Positions 17,513 to 42,320 of a stretch of 64,000 nucleotides of DNA are shown in pieces (the first letter of the stretch is position 1; the number at the start of each line of letters is the position of its first letter). The position numbers were made by a program, and so were the translations under genes. This DNA is from Atrichornis clamosus. Lineage: Eukaryota; Chordata; Aves; Passeriformes; Menuridae. The stretch covers positions 62,001-126,000 of the forward strand of contig WBMZ01000343.1 of NCBI GenBank assembly GCA_013400975.1. The letters run 5' to 3'. The notes beneath the pieces were generated by a model that was not told the DNA's origin, searched no databases, and worked only from the letters and a program-made list of their open reading frames with translations.

Positions 17513-20500
17513 CTTCATTCTGCCCAAGCAGCACAATGACTACTCTCCAGGCTCAGCTCGTGCTGGAAAGTGCTGTTGGCACTCGTCATCTTCCTCTCTG
17601 TCTGCAGCCTCAGGCATCCCATTTCGGAGCTGAACAGGACCAAAGCCTTCAGCTCGCCCAGGTCCAGCAGTGTCACCCTGACCTGCACTTCTAAACCCAA
17701 GATCCTTTCGTGCCATGCCTTGTCATCAGCTTCCTGCGTCATATTGACACATTGGCTTTCTCACTAAGGGTAGCACTCAGCACTTGTGTTTATGGAGTCT
17801 CACCTTGCTGATCTCAGCTTCTCCCATGCCTCAGTGTCATTTTGCATCCTGACCTGTGTCTGATTCCAGCAGTTCCCAATGTAGTGTCCTCTGAAAATTT
17901 TCTAGTTATAACGTACGCTAGTCAGAACAAACTGACCCTTCTCTGAATACTTCTTTTTTAGTATCTCTAGAAAGTCAAGAATTTTGTAAGAGTCATTTAT
18001 CTCTCAGATAAAGCGCAGCTGGTGTAATTACAGGAATTATGACTGCTAATCTCTCATGATTAGGAGCCTGAAATACATATAATGGAAGTTAACATGAATT
18101 CCATATGATGGAAGTTAAGGAGAACAGAGGACTGTGAATGAGAAAATGCTACCTTTCCTTGCAACAGGCAGAAAAATCATCTTTTCCATTAATTAAAAGA
18201 ATGAAATGGCTTTTTTCTTGTATAAATTTGTATATATACTGGTGTGTATAGAAGTAAAGGAAAACGTATAACTAGGGTGTGAAGATTTTTCTGTGCTCAT
18301 TTCTAATAATATTTTTGTACACTTTGAAATTAATACGATTTATTTAGCAGAGCTACAGCTGGAAATGGTGCATATACCTGTGTGCAAAAAGTGCTTAGAA
18401 ATGCTGGGCACAGCAAATGAAACCAAATCACCTAGAACTCTGCTTCTAGCTGAGAAATATATCAGTTCTTGACCTTTATTATAATTCACAAATACCATTG
18501 AAAGCTAATGTATATAATTTAGGAAAAAACAAACTTCTCTGCTGATAAAGGCTGTTAATTAAAAGATAAACTCCAGAGGCAAACTACAAGTAAGAAATGC
18601 CAAAGGCAGAAGACTTACTCATTACTGCATATTCAGATAAGTCATTTAGTGTACACAATAAGCATCAAAAACAACTGGAAGAAGAAATTGAATATTTTCA
18701 TTGCAAAATAATATGCTACATACATATGGAAATCTGGTTGATTCAGACTTAGCTGAATGTGCAACATCTGTAGGGATCAGTCTTGAAAAGGCTTAAGAAT
18801 GTGCTTGAATGTAAGCATGCAAATAGAAGTTACTTGTATGCTTACAGCTGATTATGTCCTTGAATCTTTGCATAACCAGAGCCATAGCTTGTTATCAAAG
18901 ACTACCTAACTGACAACATAAATAACATTTTATTTAAATAAATTAATATTAAAATGGATTAGGTTTGGGTTTTGAGTTAAAATATTTCTACAGTCTTTGG
19001 TTGATAGCTCATATATCACAGTATTTACTAAACAAAATTTTATTTCTACGCAACTGTTTTAACCATAGTAATTTAACAATTAGCTATGTTGAGCATAGGG
19101 TTATTTCACCTAAGGAGCATATACTTTACTTCAGGAAGAAAGATTTCACACATCTTCTTTCCTAGGAGGAAAAAAAAAGAGAAAGATTATACATTTTGGG
19201 TTTGAATTGAGAAAAATATGTTAGAAAAAGAAGTACATATGGAATGTATTGGTGTCCTGCTATGACATAAAACCCAGACAGAAACAGATTTTTTTCTCTC
19301 TCTTTTTCTTCTTATAGATATTTCCAATTTTCTTGTAGAGTTTTAACTCTTTTTTTCCCATCACAATATCATGTTTTCTAACTGAACGTAAAATGATAGT
19401 ATGATTTGGAAATTGTCACCGCTTACTTTTTTCAGGTATGAAATGGCTACACAAGATAGGTTCACAGGAAAATCAGACTAAGATTCAGGCTAAAAGTCAT
19501 CATCAGACTAAAGAAATAATTATTGCCATCACTAGGCCTTGAAGATTAGTATTCCATGATCTGAAAGAGTATCTATATCTCAATAACTGCATATAAATTA
19601 TAGAGGATTTTGAAGAAAAATTGTAGAGAAAGTGTTTGGAGCATTTTATGTGGTATGTGTATAAATAGGCTCATTATATTATGTCTGAATTCAGCAGCCC
19701 TCCTCAGCCTTTCTGGTGGGAGTGATTTCTTTCAACTGTTCAAAAATTGTGCCTCTGACCTCAAAATAACAACCAGAGTTAATGCTGACATTTTCTTCAT
19801 CTGCTTTGTTAATGCTGAATGCTTTTCACATGCCTCCTGAGACTTCTCTGTGTGTTAAGGTCATGCTTCTATTGCTCAGTTGAGGATGTCAGACATCCAT
19901 GATCTAAAAAGAAACTATGTCCACATCTAGTCCTTCTCAGAAGACCGGGGGACACTGCAGTGATTTGCCTGAAAGTCTCATGTGCCTTGAAGCTCTTTAC
20001 CCTGAGACAGCCAAATCTGAGAGTTAGAGGGCACTAAAGCCATGCATCCCAGGGTCCCCTGGGAAAGAAAACTCAGGGAAGAGTGACTTAAAAGTCCCAT
20101 AGCAGCATGATGCCACCTAAAACCATCCCAGCTTTCCTGGAGATTCCCTGTGGTGTTAGAGAATATGAAGCATTTTTGCTCCCTGCCTCTCTGCTGGGTT
20201 CTTTCTTCCTCATCCCAAAATCTCTTAAACATGGAGAGAGACTCCTTGTGTGCCCTTTCTGCAAAAATGGTTAGAAGCTCATGAGAAGGATCTTTCTGTG
20301 CATGTTCCTGCAGTTGAACTGCAGACTCTATTAATAAGCACTGTTAATCTGAGCAGAGTGCTGCTAGTGGAGAAATGTTATGGTAAGACAGCTCTTGCGA
20401 GTCCTGGTGGTGGTTCTCACTTTGCGCTTCTTTATCGCCAAAAATAATATGAGCATGCTTTTAAACACTACTGAAATTAAAAACCATAATGAATAGTGGT

Positions 20501-20800
20501 AATTCCAGTTCATTCATGATGAATGGACAAAAAGACACGGTTTTCAATGCCAAGACACTGGACTGTGGTTGTGAGACAATTATTTTCTGAAGAAATATTT
20601 ATCATCACATTACTTCATCCCAGCTGTTACTTAAAGATAGAGGGTTTCACAGCTAAATAAGTCAAATCATTTAATATCATCATGTCTGTGTTTTGCAGGC
20701 TAGAACATTAAGTGTTTGTTTGTGTTCTCCATAATGCTTGTGTTTTTCTCTGTATGCCCTTTCTGAGGAGGCAGTCTTGTATTTACCATGACTGAATCTT
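17513..20800. other. Intergenic, TYMS to CLUL1
   Basis: AT-rich spacer between the CLUL1 3' end and the TYMS promoter. No exon or RNA gene was recognised. A short direct repeat of ATGGAAGTTAA with flanks lies at 18075-18120. Confidence 0.6.
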
Positions 20801-20813
20801 GTTCCAGCTGAAG

Positions 20814-20819
20814 TTTATT
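20814..20819 (-). terminator. CLUL1 poly(A) signal (candidate)
   Basis: TTTATT on the plus strand gives AATAAA 66 bp beyond the CLUL1 stop. This would make a very short 3' UTR. A donor-like AGTG|GTAAGT right after the stop suggests that some transcripts may splice to a further untranslated exon instead. Confidence 0.5.
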
Positions 20820-20884
20820 GCAATGTAAACACCTCTTATGAAGAAGTGCATTCTCTATGAAAGGAGAAAGAATGAACTTACCAC

Positions 20885-32238
<11,354 letters not shown>

Positions 32239-33179
32239 GTTCTTTCTGTTAAAGAAACACGTTGGTGCAGTTAAATGTAAACATTGCCATGATGCTCAAA
32301 TGCCTCAAAAGTATACTAAGTATAAATGCTAAATAGGTTACTAAGTATTATTCAAGTTCCCATCAATTTTGTCTTTAACTATGGCTTCTGACATTTATAG
32401 CATGCACCTAAATGCTACTCTTAGTGAAAACACATGAGTGAGAAGCTTGATCTCATTTGTAATTATCTATTTAGATTAATTAGATGAATTCCACAGAGTT
32501 TGCACAGTGGTTAACAGAATCAGGACATGTATATATAAAGCCCAAAGCTTATATTGCTCAGTCTGTCCCTCTTCTACCTTATGAAGCAAACTAATTACTG
32601 AGCTCACATTGTGTCCTTAGTTCATATTATAAATGCATCCATGCTAAACACTATTGCCAATTTTAAAGTGGGAAATTTCTGGAATGTTGTTCTCTTCCTT
32701 GTGTGCAAACATGGGATTCCTTTCATTGTTCTTCAGAATAAGACTTAATATAAGAGACACAATAATATGTGTGCCAAGAAATTGGGAATTAAATCAGTTT
32801 TGCAAACAAACATCAGCAATTGAAATAAATTCCTACAAAATAAGGGAAAGAAATGCCATTTGCTTTTTTTCCCTCCTAAGAGTAAAGAAGAAAGGTTTAT
32901 TTTTTAGAAACTATGCAACTGCACTTTATCATTTTCATCTGATTAAGTGAACACAGTATTTAAGTGCCTTGTTGTTAGCCAATATAGCCTTCTTGGGGAT
33001 GCAATTATCAGCTGCAAGAGCATATGTAAATTAAAACCCAGGATTTGTTTATAGGCTGGATTTACTTCTATAGTTAGTTGCACACTGTACCTTTACATTT
33101 ACAGCAAAAGACCAATTAACTTTGCAAAGAAACACAAACACATTACCAAAGAAAAGTAAAAAAAACCCAGTATATTTAC

Positions 33180-33262
33180 CATTAATACGAAACACCTCTT
33201 CTGCAAAATTGCTCCCTGCGTCAGGAAGGGGCTGGCCTGTGTTCTGATCTAATTTCTGGGAG
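33180..33262 (-). other. Candidate CLUL1 5' untranslated exon
   Basis: On the CLUL1 strand, a donor-like ATTAATG|GTAAAT ends a stretch about 0.94 kb upstream of the acceptor at 32246. The transcript start is not defined by the sequence. It is suggested only because an upstream exon must exist and this is one of the nearer donor-like sites. A GGATTA at 33308-33313 lies just upstream of it. Confidence 0.2.
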
Positions 33263-33307
33263 TGTCAGGGATTTTGCCATGTTCTACTTATCTGATGAGA
33301 AGGTACT

Positions 33308-33313
33308 TAATCC
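33308..33313 (-). promoter_or_regulatory. CRX/OTX-type motif upstream of CLUL1
   Basis: GGATTA (reads TAATCC on plus), the core bound by photoreceptor homeodomain factors, about 1 kb upstream of the CLUL1 start. A 6-bp motif is frequent by chance; it is noted because CLUL1 is a cone-expressed gene. Confidence 0.2.
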
Positions 33314-33319
33314 TATTAA

Positions 33320-36300
33320 CGGGACGTTTTGTCATTAGACTGGAGGATTTTGCATGTGTGGGACTTTATGCTCATCTCTGTGGGGAAAACCACCAGGGGG
33401 AGTGTTGGGCAGAATTGCCTAACTTAATGTAACTTGGAACTACTACTTTTCTGTAGTCGGTAGCCTTTTGTCTGCTAGCTCTTCCACCATCTTACTTTTT
33501 ACTTTAGGAGACACCTGCAGCTTATGTTATTAATGAAACTGATACCATTAGTTTGGCTAAAAATAGCTTCCAACATTTAATCTCTTCAGCATAGTTTTAG
33601 TTGGCTATAAAAACCACTGAATTATGTAAGGGCCTTCTTTGTACACCTTCTGAAGGTACAGGAGTTGAAAAAAAAAATCAGGAATCTAGATGCAGGGTGG
33701 AATATGAGCAGATTCTGAAATTAGATAAGCAATTTTTGGCATTTTGTACATCATTATACTTGCAATGATACGGGGGTTTGCCCACTTAATGTTATTTCCT
33801 TCAGTTAATCCTTGTCTGTCAACTATGTCTGAGATCTGACTTGTACAAAGTTTTGGACACTTTGAAATTAAATATTTAAATACTAACAGATGCTTGATAT
33901 AAAATATGGATAGGTATTGTTAGCAAATTGTATCCCACCTTGTGATATTTAGCAATAGTACTCCCTTGTAGTCAAAGAGGAAATGAGGAGAGTGGATATC
34001 TATAGCCTAGGGTCTGTAACAGCAGCTTTAAAACATTCTATTTTGTTTACCTCATCATTCATAAAAGCCAATTGATGATTGATGGTTAAGATCTAGCATG
34101 TTTAATGCTGCTTAGGCAAGAGATTTGAGGGGTTTATTTTTAAACACATTATCAGGAAGAGTGAAGAACCTGTTAGCTCTAATGGGAACTGTAAGTCCTC
34201 AATTTGCATTAAAAATTAAGATAGCTCCCCTCTTTTTTTCTGAAAATGATGGATGGAAGGGAATATGTATTCTGTTGTAATGTATATGAATTTCTGCCTC
34301 ATCAGATGGCTGCCAACTCCTCATCACTACCCAAAACCTTTAAGTTCTCTCCTGGGGAAATACCAAGCAGGTAACCTTGCCGACTTCAGAATCCCCTGGC
34401 TAAACTGCTGTTAAGCATCCCTGAGTCTTGGGCTGAAGCAGAATGGGCAGTTTCTTTCTCTCTAGGCCTCATGCTTGGCTCAGGAGAGAGTGGGAATGGA
34501 AAATACCTTTTGCAAAGAAAGACAGTCTGTTGCAGACACTTGTGAAATGCACGTTATTAGCCCACATGTGTAATGAATCCTAACAAAGACCTTAATCTTT
34601 CACTGCAAGGGTTTGTCCACTCATTTTTGACATTTATCTTTTCTAATATTCATGTACTAGCAGAAGTTACTGCTGGCCTTTCTGAACCTAACTCTATATA
34701 GAGAAAATTTTACTCAGTTCAGAGTAAAAAACGCTGGTTTCAACACATCACCCATAGTTCACAGGAGTTTGTGAGAAAGCAGGTGGGGTCGGAGAGCAGC
34801 AGTCCTGCCCTAGCAGGGACGGGCCAGAGGATGCCTCTGGCACAGATCCCACCCCTTGTTTTCAGAATTGTCCACCTTCTGAAGGTCTCTTTGGGGGTCT
34901 CTGGTCAAGCACACTCTTGCACTTTGCAAAGCCAGCCCTTAAGCAAATGCTGAGACATGGAGTCCTGGAGTGTGTTGGGCTCCTTTTCTCAGTTCAGTTG
35001 ATTTTGAACATTGCAAAAGTGTGTTTCATTTTCTTAGATGTTACTCCTCACACTTTATTATAACCATTATGTAGCCACATGGAAATAGGCATTACTATAT
35101 GCATCTATTTCTTTTTACAAAAACACAATACCCTAGTTTTCTGCTCTCATGTTATTTCATATATATCTAACAGCTGAAAGAGGAGATCAAGGAACCCAAG
35201 GACAAGATTGATAGAGGAGAGCTAGTATGTCTTTAAATTTAATCTTAGGCTTAAAGTTAACCTTAAAAGTGCACCTAAGGACCAGACACCCTGTTCCTGA
35301 AAGGCAGTTGTTAGTCATGCTCACTCTGAAAAGCTTTTCCTCTCTCATTGATGTTTTGAATTTAATTAAACAAAAATCTCATTAGTAATACCTTCAGGTT
35401 TCATATCAAATATCTACTCTCTGTTCTTTTAACATTCCAAGTCTGATTTGCAGTGACCTATTGTGGAGATCTCCATTTTTCATCTCAGCTGCCATGTTCA
35501 ACAGTTTCCTCTTAATATTTTATCTTCCTCTGAGTCTGAGTGCTTCGATCAGGTATAGTTATACCATAACATGATGTTGTGGTGACATGTTCAATTTTTC
35601 CCACTCTTATACAAGCAGATGATTCAGTGCTTATTGATGCTGTTGAAATTAATATGGTACTCTTCTAATATAGAATCATACTGGAGACAGTCTGAAGAAG
35701 CTCTTGGGAGCAAATTGTACAGTGTCTTTTTTCCCACCCCAACTGTTATTCCACTATTACTGTATTTTAATTGAAATTTATATGTATATATTGAAAAAAA
35801 ATAGGAAAATAGCTTGAAAAGGAATTTCAGTTAAAGTAGGCTTTTTGCAAGCGACTGATAAATTGAAAAGTAAATAATTGTAACAAGATATATAGACATT
35901 GAGCTTGAACCTAACTGAACTTGAGCAATGAGAGTTGTAGCTGCTTTGTGGATTTTTGTGTAGGTCCCGTTGGATGACCTCCACAAATGTGTAACATTTT
36001 TTCACCATGTACTGTGACTTCTCCCTTTTTGTTGATCCATTCCACCTGGCAGGATTAAGCATCAAGAAATATGTTGAAATGGAATTTCCTGTGTTGTACA
36101 TCAGCTATAGGATTTTGTTCCAGTTATATATTTCCACAATTATTTGCTGTTTGGAAGAGTTGTTTCCTACTATGCTACACATTTCCTATACATTTGTCTC
36201 TGACCTAGGCCGGTCAGATAATGGTCAGGCTGAAAATACCTGTACATATTTATAGACCCTATGAGTCACAGAAAGTGCTGCATACTGACATTAAATCTCT

Positions 36301-36525
36301 TGGTATTTGTATTAAGAAGTCCCCAGCTCTACAAAATCTTAATTAGCTTTATTTGTAAGTGTACTATTAGTTCTACTGCTTTCAATTGAAATTAAATCCT
36401 AGTGGGGGTTTATGGTGTAATTACATGGCTAATCTAAAGCATGCACAAAGCTTTGCTAAAAGTTATATGGGTTTTAAGGGTATAGAATTGAACTTTTGTT
36501 CTGTAAATATTTGTTTTGGTTTGGT

Positions 36526-36556
<31 letters not shown>

Positions 36557-38980
36557 AATTCTTTCCAGTGCTTCAGGAGCTTCTGAGTGGCTTCTTCTTT
36601 CTCCTGTATTTCAAAGGCTCTTGGAGCCCCCTTTAAGTTTGTATTCAGTCTTGAGCTCTACCTGATTACCTGAAGTTAGGAACCAACTCTCCTTCTTTAG
36701 CCTGGGGAGAAAAGTATTCTCCCGAGATGCTCTCAGTCATGCTGGAAGGCCTCAGACAAGGGAGCTGAGGCTGCATCAAGCTGAATAGCTACGGTTAGTC
36801 TAAGCTACACAACTTGCAAAAATACCAGCTCAGGCCCCCAGAGCAGCACAGCTGTGTTAGCATGACAGGATCCCAAAGTTCACGAGCCCTGAAGCTCAGA
36901 GTCAGGCTGACATGATTACCCCGTCTGGAGGAGGGTCAGGCAATGCCAGGTCAGGACTCTGCGCTGTGCTCAGCACAAACATGGAACCAGCAGAAGGCAG
37001 AAATCAGCCTGTGTAACTTAGAGCATTGCACTAAGATTTAATGTGGCTTTGGCTGGAACTATTAAGCTGCAGCTTTTGGGATCAGCAAGACCAACTTCAC
37101 AAGGCTTAGCCTGCTTTAAAATGCATGAGCTTTTTCTGATTTCCTTTTGCTTGTTTATCCATGGACACTAAGGATGACTATTAGGTGTGGAAAAAATCTT
37201 CCACTTCACTGATGAAATTTTTTGTTTTCCAAGCCCTTCAGGGCTTTGACACAAAGTTCTAAATACCAGTCCCAGCAGTAACATCACAACTGCTGTTCAC
37301 AGGGCCATGCAAACTTTTTTCATGCCTTATCTAGAGGCATTGCAGAAGGGACCAATGGTGATAACGAAAACTCTATTTGAGAAGACAAAACTATAACATA
37401 AATTTAATTAATTTTAGGGAACAAAGAATTAAAGCCGTAGAGTTGAATGAAAGACAATATGAAGCTGAAACCTAAAAGTTATGCAGTTGTCTTCAGAATT
37501 TGTACTTAGGATGTCAGCTGACTATTGAACTTGGAGAAGCGCTATTACTGACGCTATGTTATCAGCAGGAGATATCAAAGTCAGTGCAAGGACAACAAAA
37601 TGAGTTAGAAACAATTTATTGTGAAGCTATGAAGAAAACTTGCATGGTACAGTTACACAAACAGATTTCAGGAAGCATTTAATATTAAAATGCTGAAGTT
37701 TTGAACCAGATGTTTTGCAAGGATTTAGTTTCCAGCTTCCCTAGGAACATTAAAAGAAAAAAGTTTTATTGCATGCAGACATGTAATATATCAGCTTTCA
37801 GCCTGCAACTGAAAGGAACAGGGTTCCTTCTGTGTATTCATCTGGTTTGCTTAAGCGTGTCTTCATCATTCAGCTCTGTATCACGTGGTTAAAAGAGTCA
37901 CTCATTATTAAAAGTAACTCTGGAGTTTAATGAAATTGAGAGAACTGAGTTATCAGTTTGTGAGGTGCTGAACAACTCTTGAAGATAGTAACTGCGCTAA
38001 CCTGCTGCTTTCATGAAAAAGGTTTGAAGGCACTCAGGATAGGGCCTTAATAACATTTGAAGAAACTGGAAATGGCTTTGTTGGAGAATAATCCTCTGCC
38101 TGGTAACTTGGCCTCTTGTTTCTGCTGCATTTAAAGTGGCTCTGGCTGCTCCAGTGCCTGTGGGACAGCACGCCCAAAGAAGGATGTCTGAATGTAGAGC
38201 TTCCTCAATGTAGTTGATAATCAGACACACTCAGTCCCCTTGCTTGCAGTAGCACAGAAGTGAAGGAAGCAAAGCTGGAATGCTGCCTGAAGCTGACATT
38301 TTCTCCATTGCAAATATTAAGGACAATTTCTAAGAAGACCCTTATTGCAATTACGACTAATGACTTCATGCCTCTAAGAGTTCTTGCTTAATTGCTGTTG
38401 CACATGTTTTTACAGCTGTCCTTTTATATAACTGGTACCCTGCCCCGTGCATCTGCCTCAGTACTCAAAGCTTTTTTAAAGCACTGTGAAAAAACATTTG
38501 TTACAGAGACCTGACAAAAGGGAGGAGAATTAAAAAAAAAGGAAAAATTGAGTTCAGAGCAAATGAGAATTAGAAATGAGACAAAAAAGGCAGAAAGGAA
38601 AATGAAGGTGAAATAAGACCACAAAGTACAAAAGGGGAGACACTGACAAGAATGTTTCCAGTTGGAAGTATATGAATCCATATCTATACCCTCTACCAAC
38701 AGCCAGTTAGTTACTGCAAGCAACAATAATGTATGAAGCCCATGAAGATGCACATGTGACAGAACAGGACAACTATATAACTCTTGAAATCCTTTCTTGT
38801 TCCTCATATTTCCTTCTGCTCTGGTATGAAGTCATTCTGGGAAAGACTGGGGGATTTGCCCACACTTCAAGTAGTTTAATACATTTGCAGGTCCTGTGCA
38901 ATGCTAAACACTAAGAAAAGTATTGTGGGATTCACCAGGTCAGATCTGAGTGTGCAGTGGCTGCATGCACCTCAGCTAGC
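33320..38980. other. Intergenic, no gene recognised
   Basis: AT-rich DNA with only a TTTTG microsatellite at 36511-36556. No coding exon or RNA gene could be supported; open frames are short and do not resemble known proteins. Confidence 0.6.
36511..36556. repeat. (GTTTT)n microsatellite
   Basis: Five pure GTTTT units from 36531, preceded by imperfect GGTTT/GTTTTTT units. Likely length-polymorphic. Confidence 0.9.
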
Positions 38981-39095
38981 AGGAAACAACCTGATCTACA
39001 GGAGGTGTCCCTACCTGTGACAGGGAGGTTAAACTACGTGATCTTTGCAGGTCCTTTCCCGCCCAAACCATTCTGTGATTCTATGATTCTGTGAT
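38981..39095 (+). mobile_element. CR1 LINE 3' fragment with octamer tail
   Basis: Short CR1 3' end: AACAACCTGATCTACAGGAG, GGTGTCCCTACCTG, GATCTTTGCAGGTCC, CCAAACCA. It is followed by three 8-bp 3' repeats TTCTGTGA, TTCTATGA, TTCTGTGA (39071-39094), the CR1 signature. Confidence 0.93.
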
Positions 39096-41867
39096 GGGTA
39101 TGATATAGGCCAAAATTAGATACTTGAATAGCCTGCTAAATATGGATTTGTGCAACATCTATCATGCATGGAAGTTGACAGGGTCTGATCATTCATACTT
39201 AAAGCACAACCAATATAGAAATTATTTCAAGTTGTAAAAAATCCTGTCTACCATCCTCTAGCACAATCTGCAGTCAGCCAAGATGGCAGCTACCATGTCT
39301 AAATCATCATCCTTTTGAAAACTTGAATCCAAGTGTTAAACTCATAAAAGATGAGGGCAAATTTCTATGAAGAACAATAATTTACTAAGCATTAGTCTCT
39401 TAACACTTCAAAGTCATGCTAGATTTTCACTTGGGGTTTGGGTCAGGTACATTATAGTGCCCAGCACAGGATCACACATCCTACTTTGTGGACAGCAGTT
39501 TGTAGGGATACCTTATGAAGATGTTTTAATTTTGTTTCTGCAGACAGAGTATGCTAAAAATGTCCTAGAAGATAGACTCCTTGTGGATATTTAGCACAAT
39601 GGACAAAATGCTCTCTCCAAATCAAGAAATCCATGAAATTTCCACCTGCTGGTAGGATATTTGGGGTAGGCTCTTATACATTTACCTGGGAGGTATTTGT
39701 TTTCTCATAAAAACGTTAAAGTGAGATACTTCACTGTTTTTCAGTGGTATGAGGGGAGTTTATGGCTTTGGTTGTTTTGAATCAGCTATTGCATCAAAAT
39801 ATTATTCCAGAAATTGTTGCAGCAACAACATTTTTGCTCTTAAGAGATCTCATTGCAGTGAAGCCCTGCCTTTCCTGAGCTCTGGAAAACTAAGCTGACT
39901 TCTATGTAAATCAAGGCTATTTTGCACTTCTCCATTGAGCTTTTTATAAAATTTGAAGACATAAAAATATTTACCTCGACTCTAATTGGAAATTAGGCAT
40001 AAAAACATAGCCATTTGTTCATTGAAGTTGAATTTTATTTAGCTCATTAAGAATGGGATCTGTGTTGTGTAAAATATCTTTTGTATATGCAAATTGCTAA
40101 TAGAAAACTTAATGGAAAAAGGTTTTATTCTGGAATATTGACAAAAATCTGGAGTATTGGGGTAGTACTGTGCATTAAAGGAGTGGTCTTGCTGTATATT
40201 CTGAGCACCTTACAGAAGGGGTTTGGCTCTGCATTTGGTCAACAGGCCAGATATAGAAATCTTCAGAAAATAATTGAAACCATGAGCTGGGCAATACTTA
40301 ACTTCCAAGCCTGGCTGGTCTCAAATGCCCACTTCACATTGTTTGCAAAAGGAGCCAGAACCCCTGGTCACGTATATGTAGGACACAGGAGTGGCCAGTG
40401 ACCGATACTTAAAATTCATAAACAATTCAGGTTCATTTGAAATATGTTAAGTGTTAAAAAACTTTCAAAGGTCCATGGTGCAGATGTAATTATGTTGCAA
40501 ATATTATTCAAAAGTATTTTGCAATTGGTACTGGGAGACAATACCACATTATGTATTTACATACCTGACCTCAGGAAGAAATGAACTTTCATTTCAGCCT
40601 TTTGCCCTTGTGCCTCTAATATTATACCTCATACCCCAAGAGCAGATGGTTGAAGGTCTGTTCCTCTGCCCAGGTCTTACACGTTTAACTGCACACGTAG
40701 ACACATTTCTATATTAGCACGGCAGACAACAGGTCAGCTCGTTAGCTGATGTAAATAAGCAAAGCTCACTTGTCTCTGCAGAGAGCTCTGATTCATACCA
40801 GCTGAAGACCAGTACATTTTCCCTAGGTCTGGATTCAGTAAACCACACACACACAGAGTGCAAAGCAGCCTATTGTTTGAAGGAAACCTTTCTTGTTTAG
40901 GGCACTGCTGAACAAATAAACTGGGCAGCAGAGGGAATTAGCAGGAATGAAGAGCATTAGTTCGTCAGAGAAAATAACATCAAAAAAGCCCTTGGTATCC
41001 ATCAGTCAGAATTCCTTCAGCACTAGACAAAAGCTGCAATGGAAATTGCTGTGTTGTAACCTATGTGATCCCATGCTGAACAATTTACTTGGAACACTCT
41101 GCTTCCAAGACATTGTACAGATCAAGTATCATGAGCTAGGAAAGAAAGTAACTGAGAAATCAGAAAATCTTAAACACTATTCAAGCAAAGCACTTAACCA
41201 TGCGTTTAACTTTTAACCTGAGAGTAGTCCCATGGAAGTCAGTGGGATTACTTACGTACTTAAGTAAATCATGCGATTAAATGGTCCTGTGGATCAGGAT
41301 TTTAAAAATCTACATGGCTGTTACTTAAAAATGGATACAGTACAACAGAGGAAGGGAAGAAGAAAAATCTGTTTTCCATCCTCAGTTTCAAGCATACTGA
41401 CAAAGGCACGATAAGATCTAGCATCAGGAAGTTAGAGTTGGAAAAATCCAACCTTGAAATAAGACATTTCCTCATAGCTGTGAGGAAAATATTGAGACAG
41501 CTTATGAGAAGGAAGTGTATGTACCCTCACATAGAGTTCTTATAATGACATTAAATATAGAAAAAGAAAAAGGAGATTAATCCAGATTCTGGAAGTAAAC
41601 TCAAGGGGTTAAAAAAAAAAAATTGGGCAGTTCCTGAAGAAGAGACCGCTCCACCCGTTTATTGCAGCATCCTGCTCCATGTCCAACCTCCAGTTCGAAA
41701 GATTCTAAATCACTGATCATAAGACAGCTGATTTTATACTGCCCTGCTTTTTGTATTTCTTGTAAGCATCTTCTGCTTTTGGAAGTACTGCTGGTCTGGA
41801 CATATTTCTGATTTAACCTAGTACAACCATATTTCTTTTCAATACTGTACTATACATACACACATCA

Positions 41868-41925
41868 TGAGAGGATTGGGCTGGCTGGTATCCGCAGTCT
41901 TTTCTGGCCCTAAAGTATGTCAGCC
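41868..41925 (+). mobile_element. Possible ancient CR1 3' end
   Basis: GGATTGGGCTGGCTGGTATC...CTTTTCTGGCCCTAAAGTATG resembles the CR1 3' sequence TTGGACTGGATGATC...CTTTCTGGCCC at a degraded level. Confidence 0.35.
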
Positions 41926-42251
41926 TGACTTCTGCTTACCACTTTTCTTCATGAGTTTGATGGGAAACAACATTGATTAAATTTCCTGCCACAGTTTGAC
42001 AACCTGAGCTTCCTTCAGGATTTAGGAAGGAAGTGGGTACTGCTCTGCACAGTTGTCTGTGACTCAGTGTCTGTCAATGGAGCTGGTGTCCTCCAGGAAC
42101 TTCTCTCCTGAGCAAGTCCCAGCAGCCAGGCTGTCACACCGTGAGGAAGGGACCTCCATTTCTCCTCTCCATGGTGCACGCTTTCTAATCTCCTAAGGAA
42201 AAAAAAAATGTTATTTCAATACTGTCATATCTGGATAAAACACACATACCC

Positions 42252-42320
42252 TGTGGTTAACTAAAGACCAGACCAGATGACCTCATTCAGTTTTTTCTGG
42301 CTCCAAACACTGTAAACTCT
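42252..42320 (+). mobile_element. Possible ancient CR1 3' end
   Basis: GACCAGACCAGATGACCTC followed by TTTCTGGCTCCAAACACTGT is similar in order to the CR1 3' end but strongly diverged. Confidence 0.3.

Noticed and set aside
17515..17742. 75-codon minus-strand frame next to the CR1
   Set aside because: No homology recognised, no ATG context or splice support; likely chance.
41243..41275. Near-palindrome around TTACTTACGTACTTAAGTAA
   Set aside because: Short, AT-rich and isolated; expected by chance in a window of this size.
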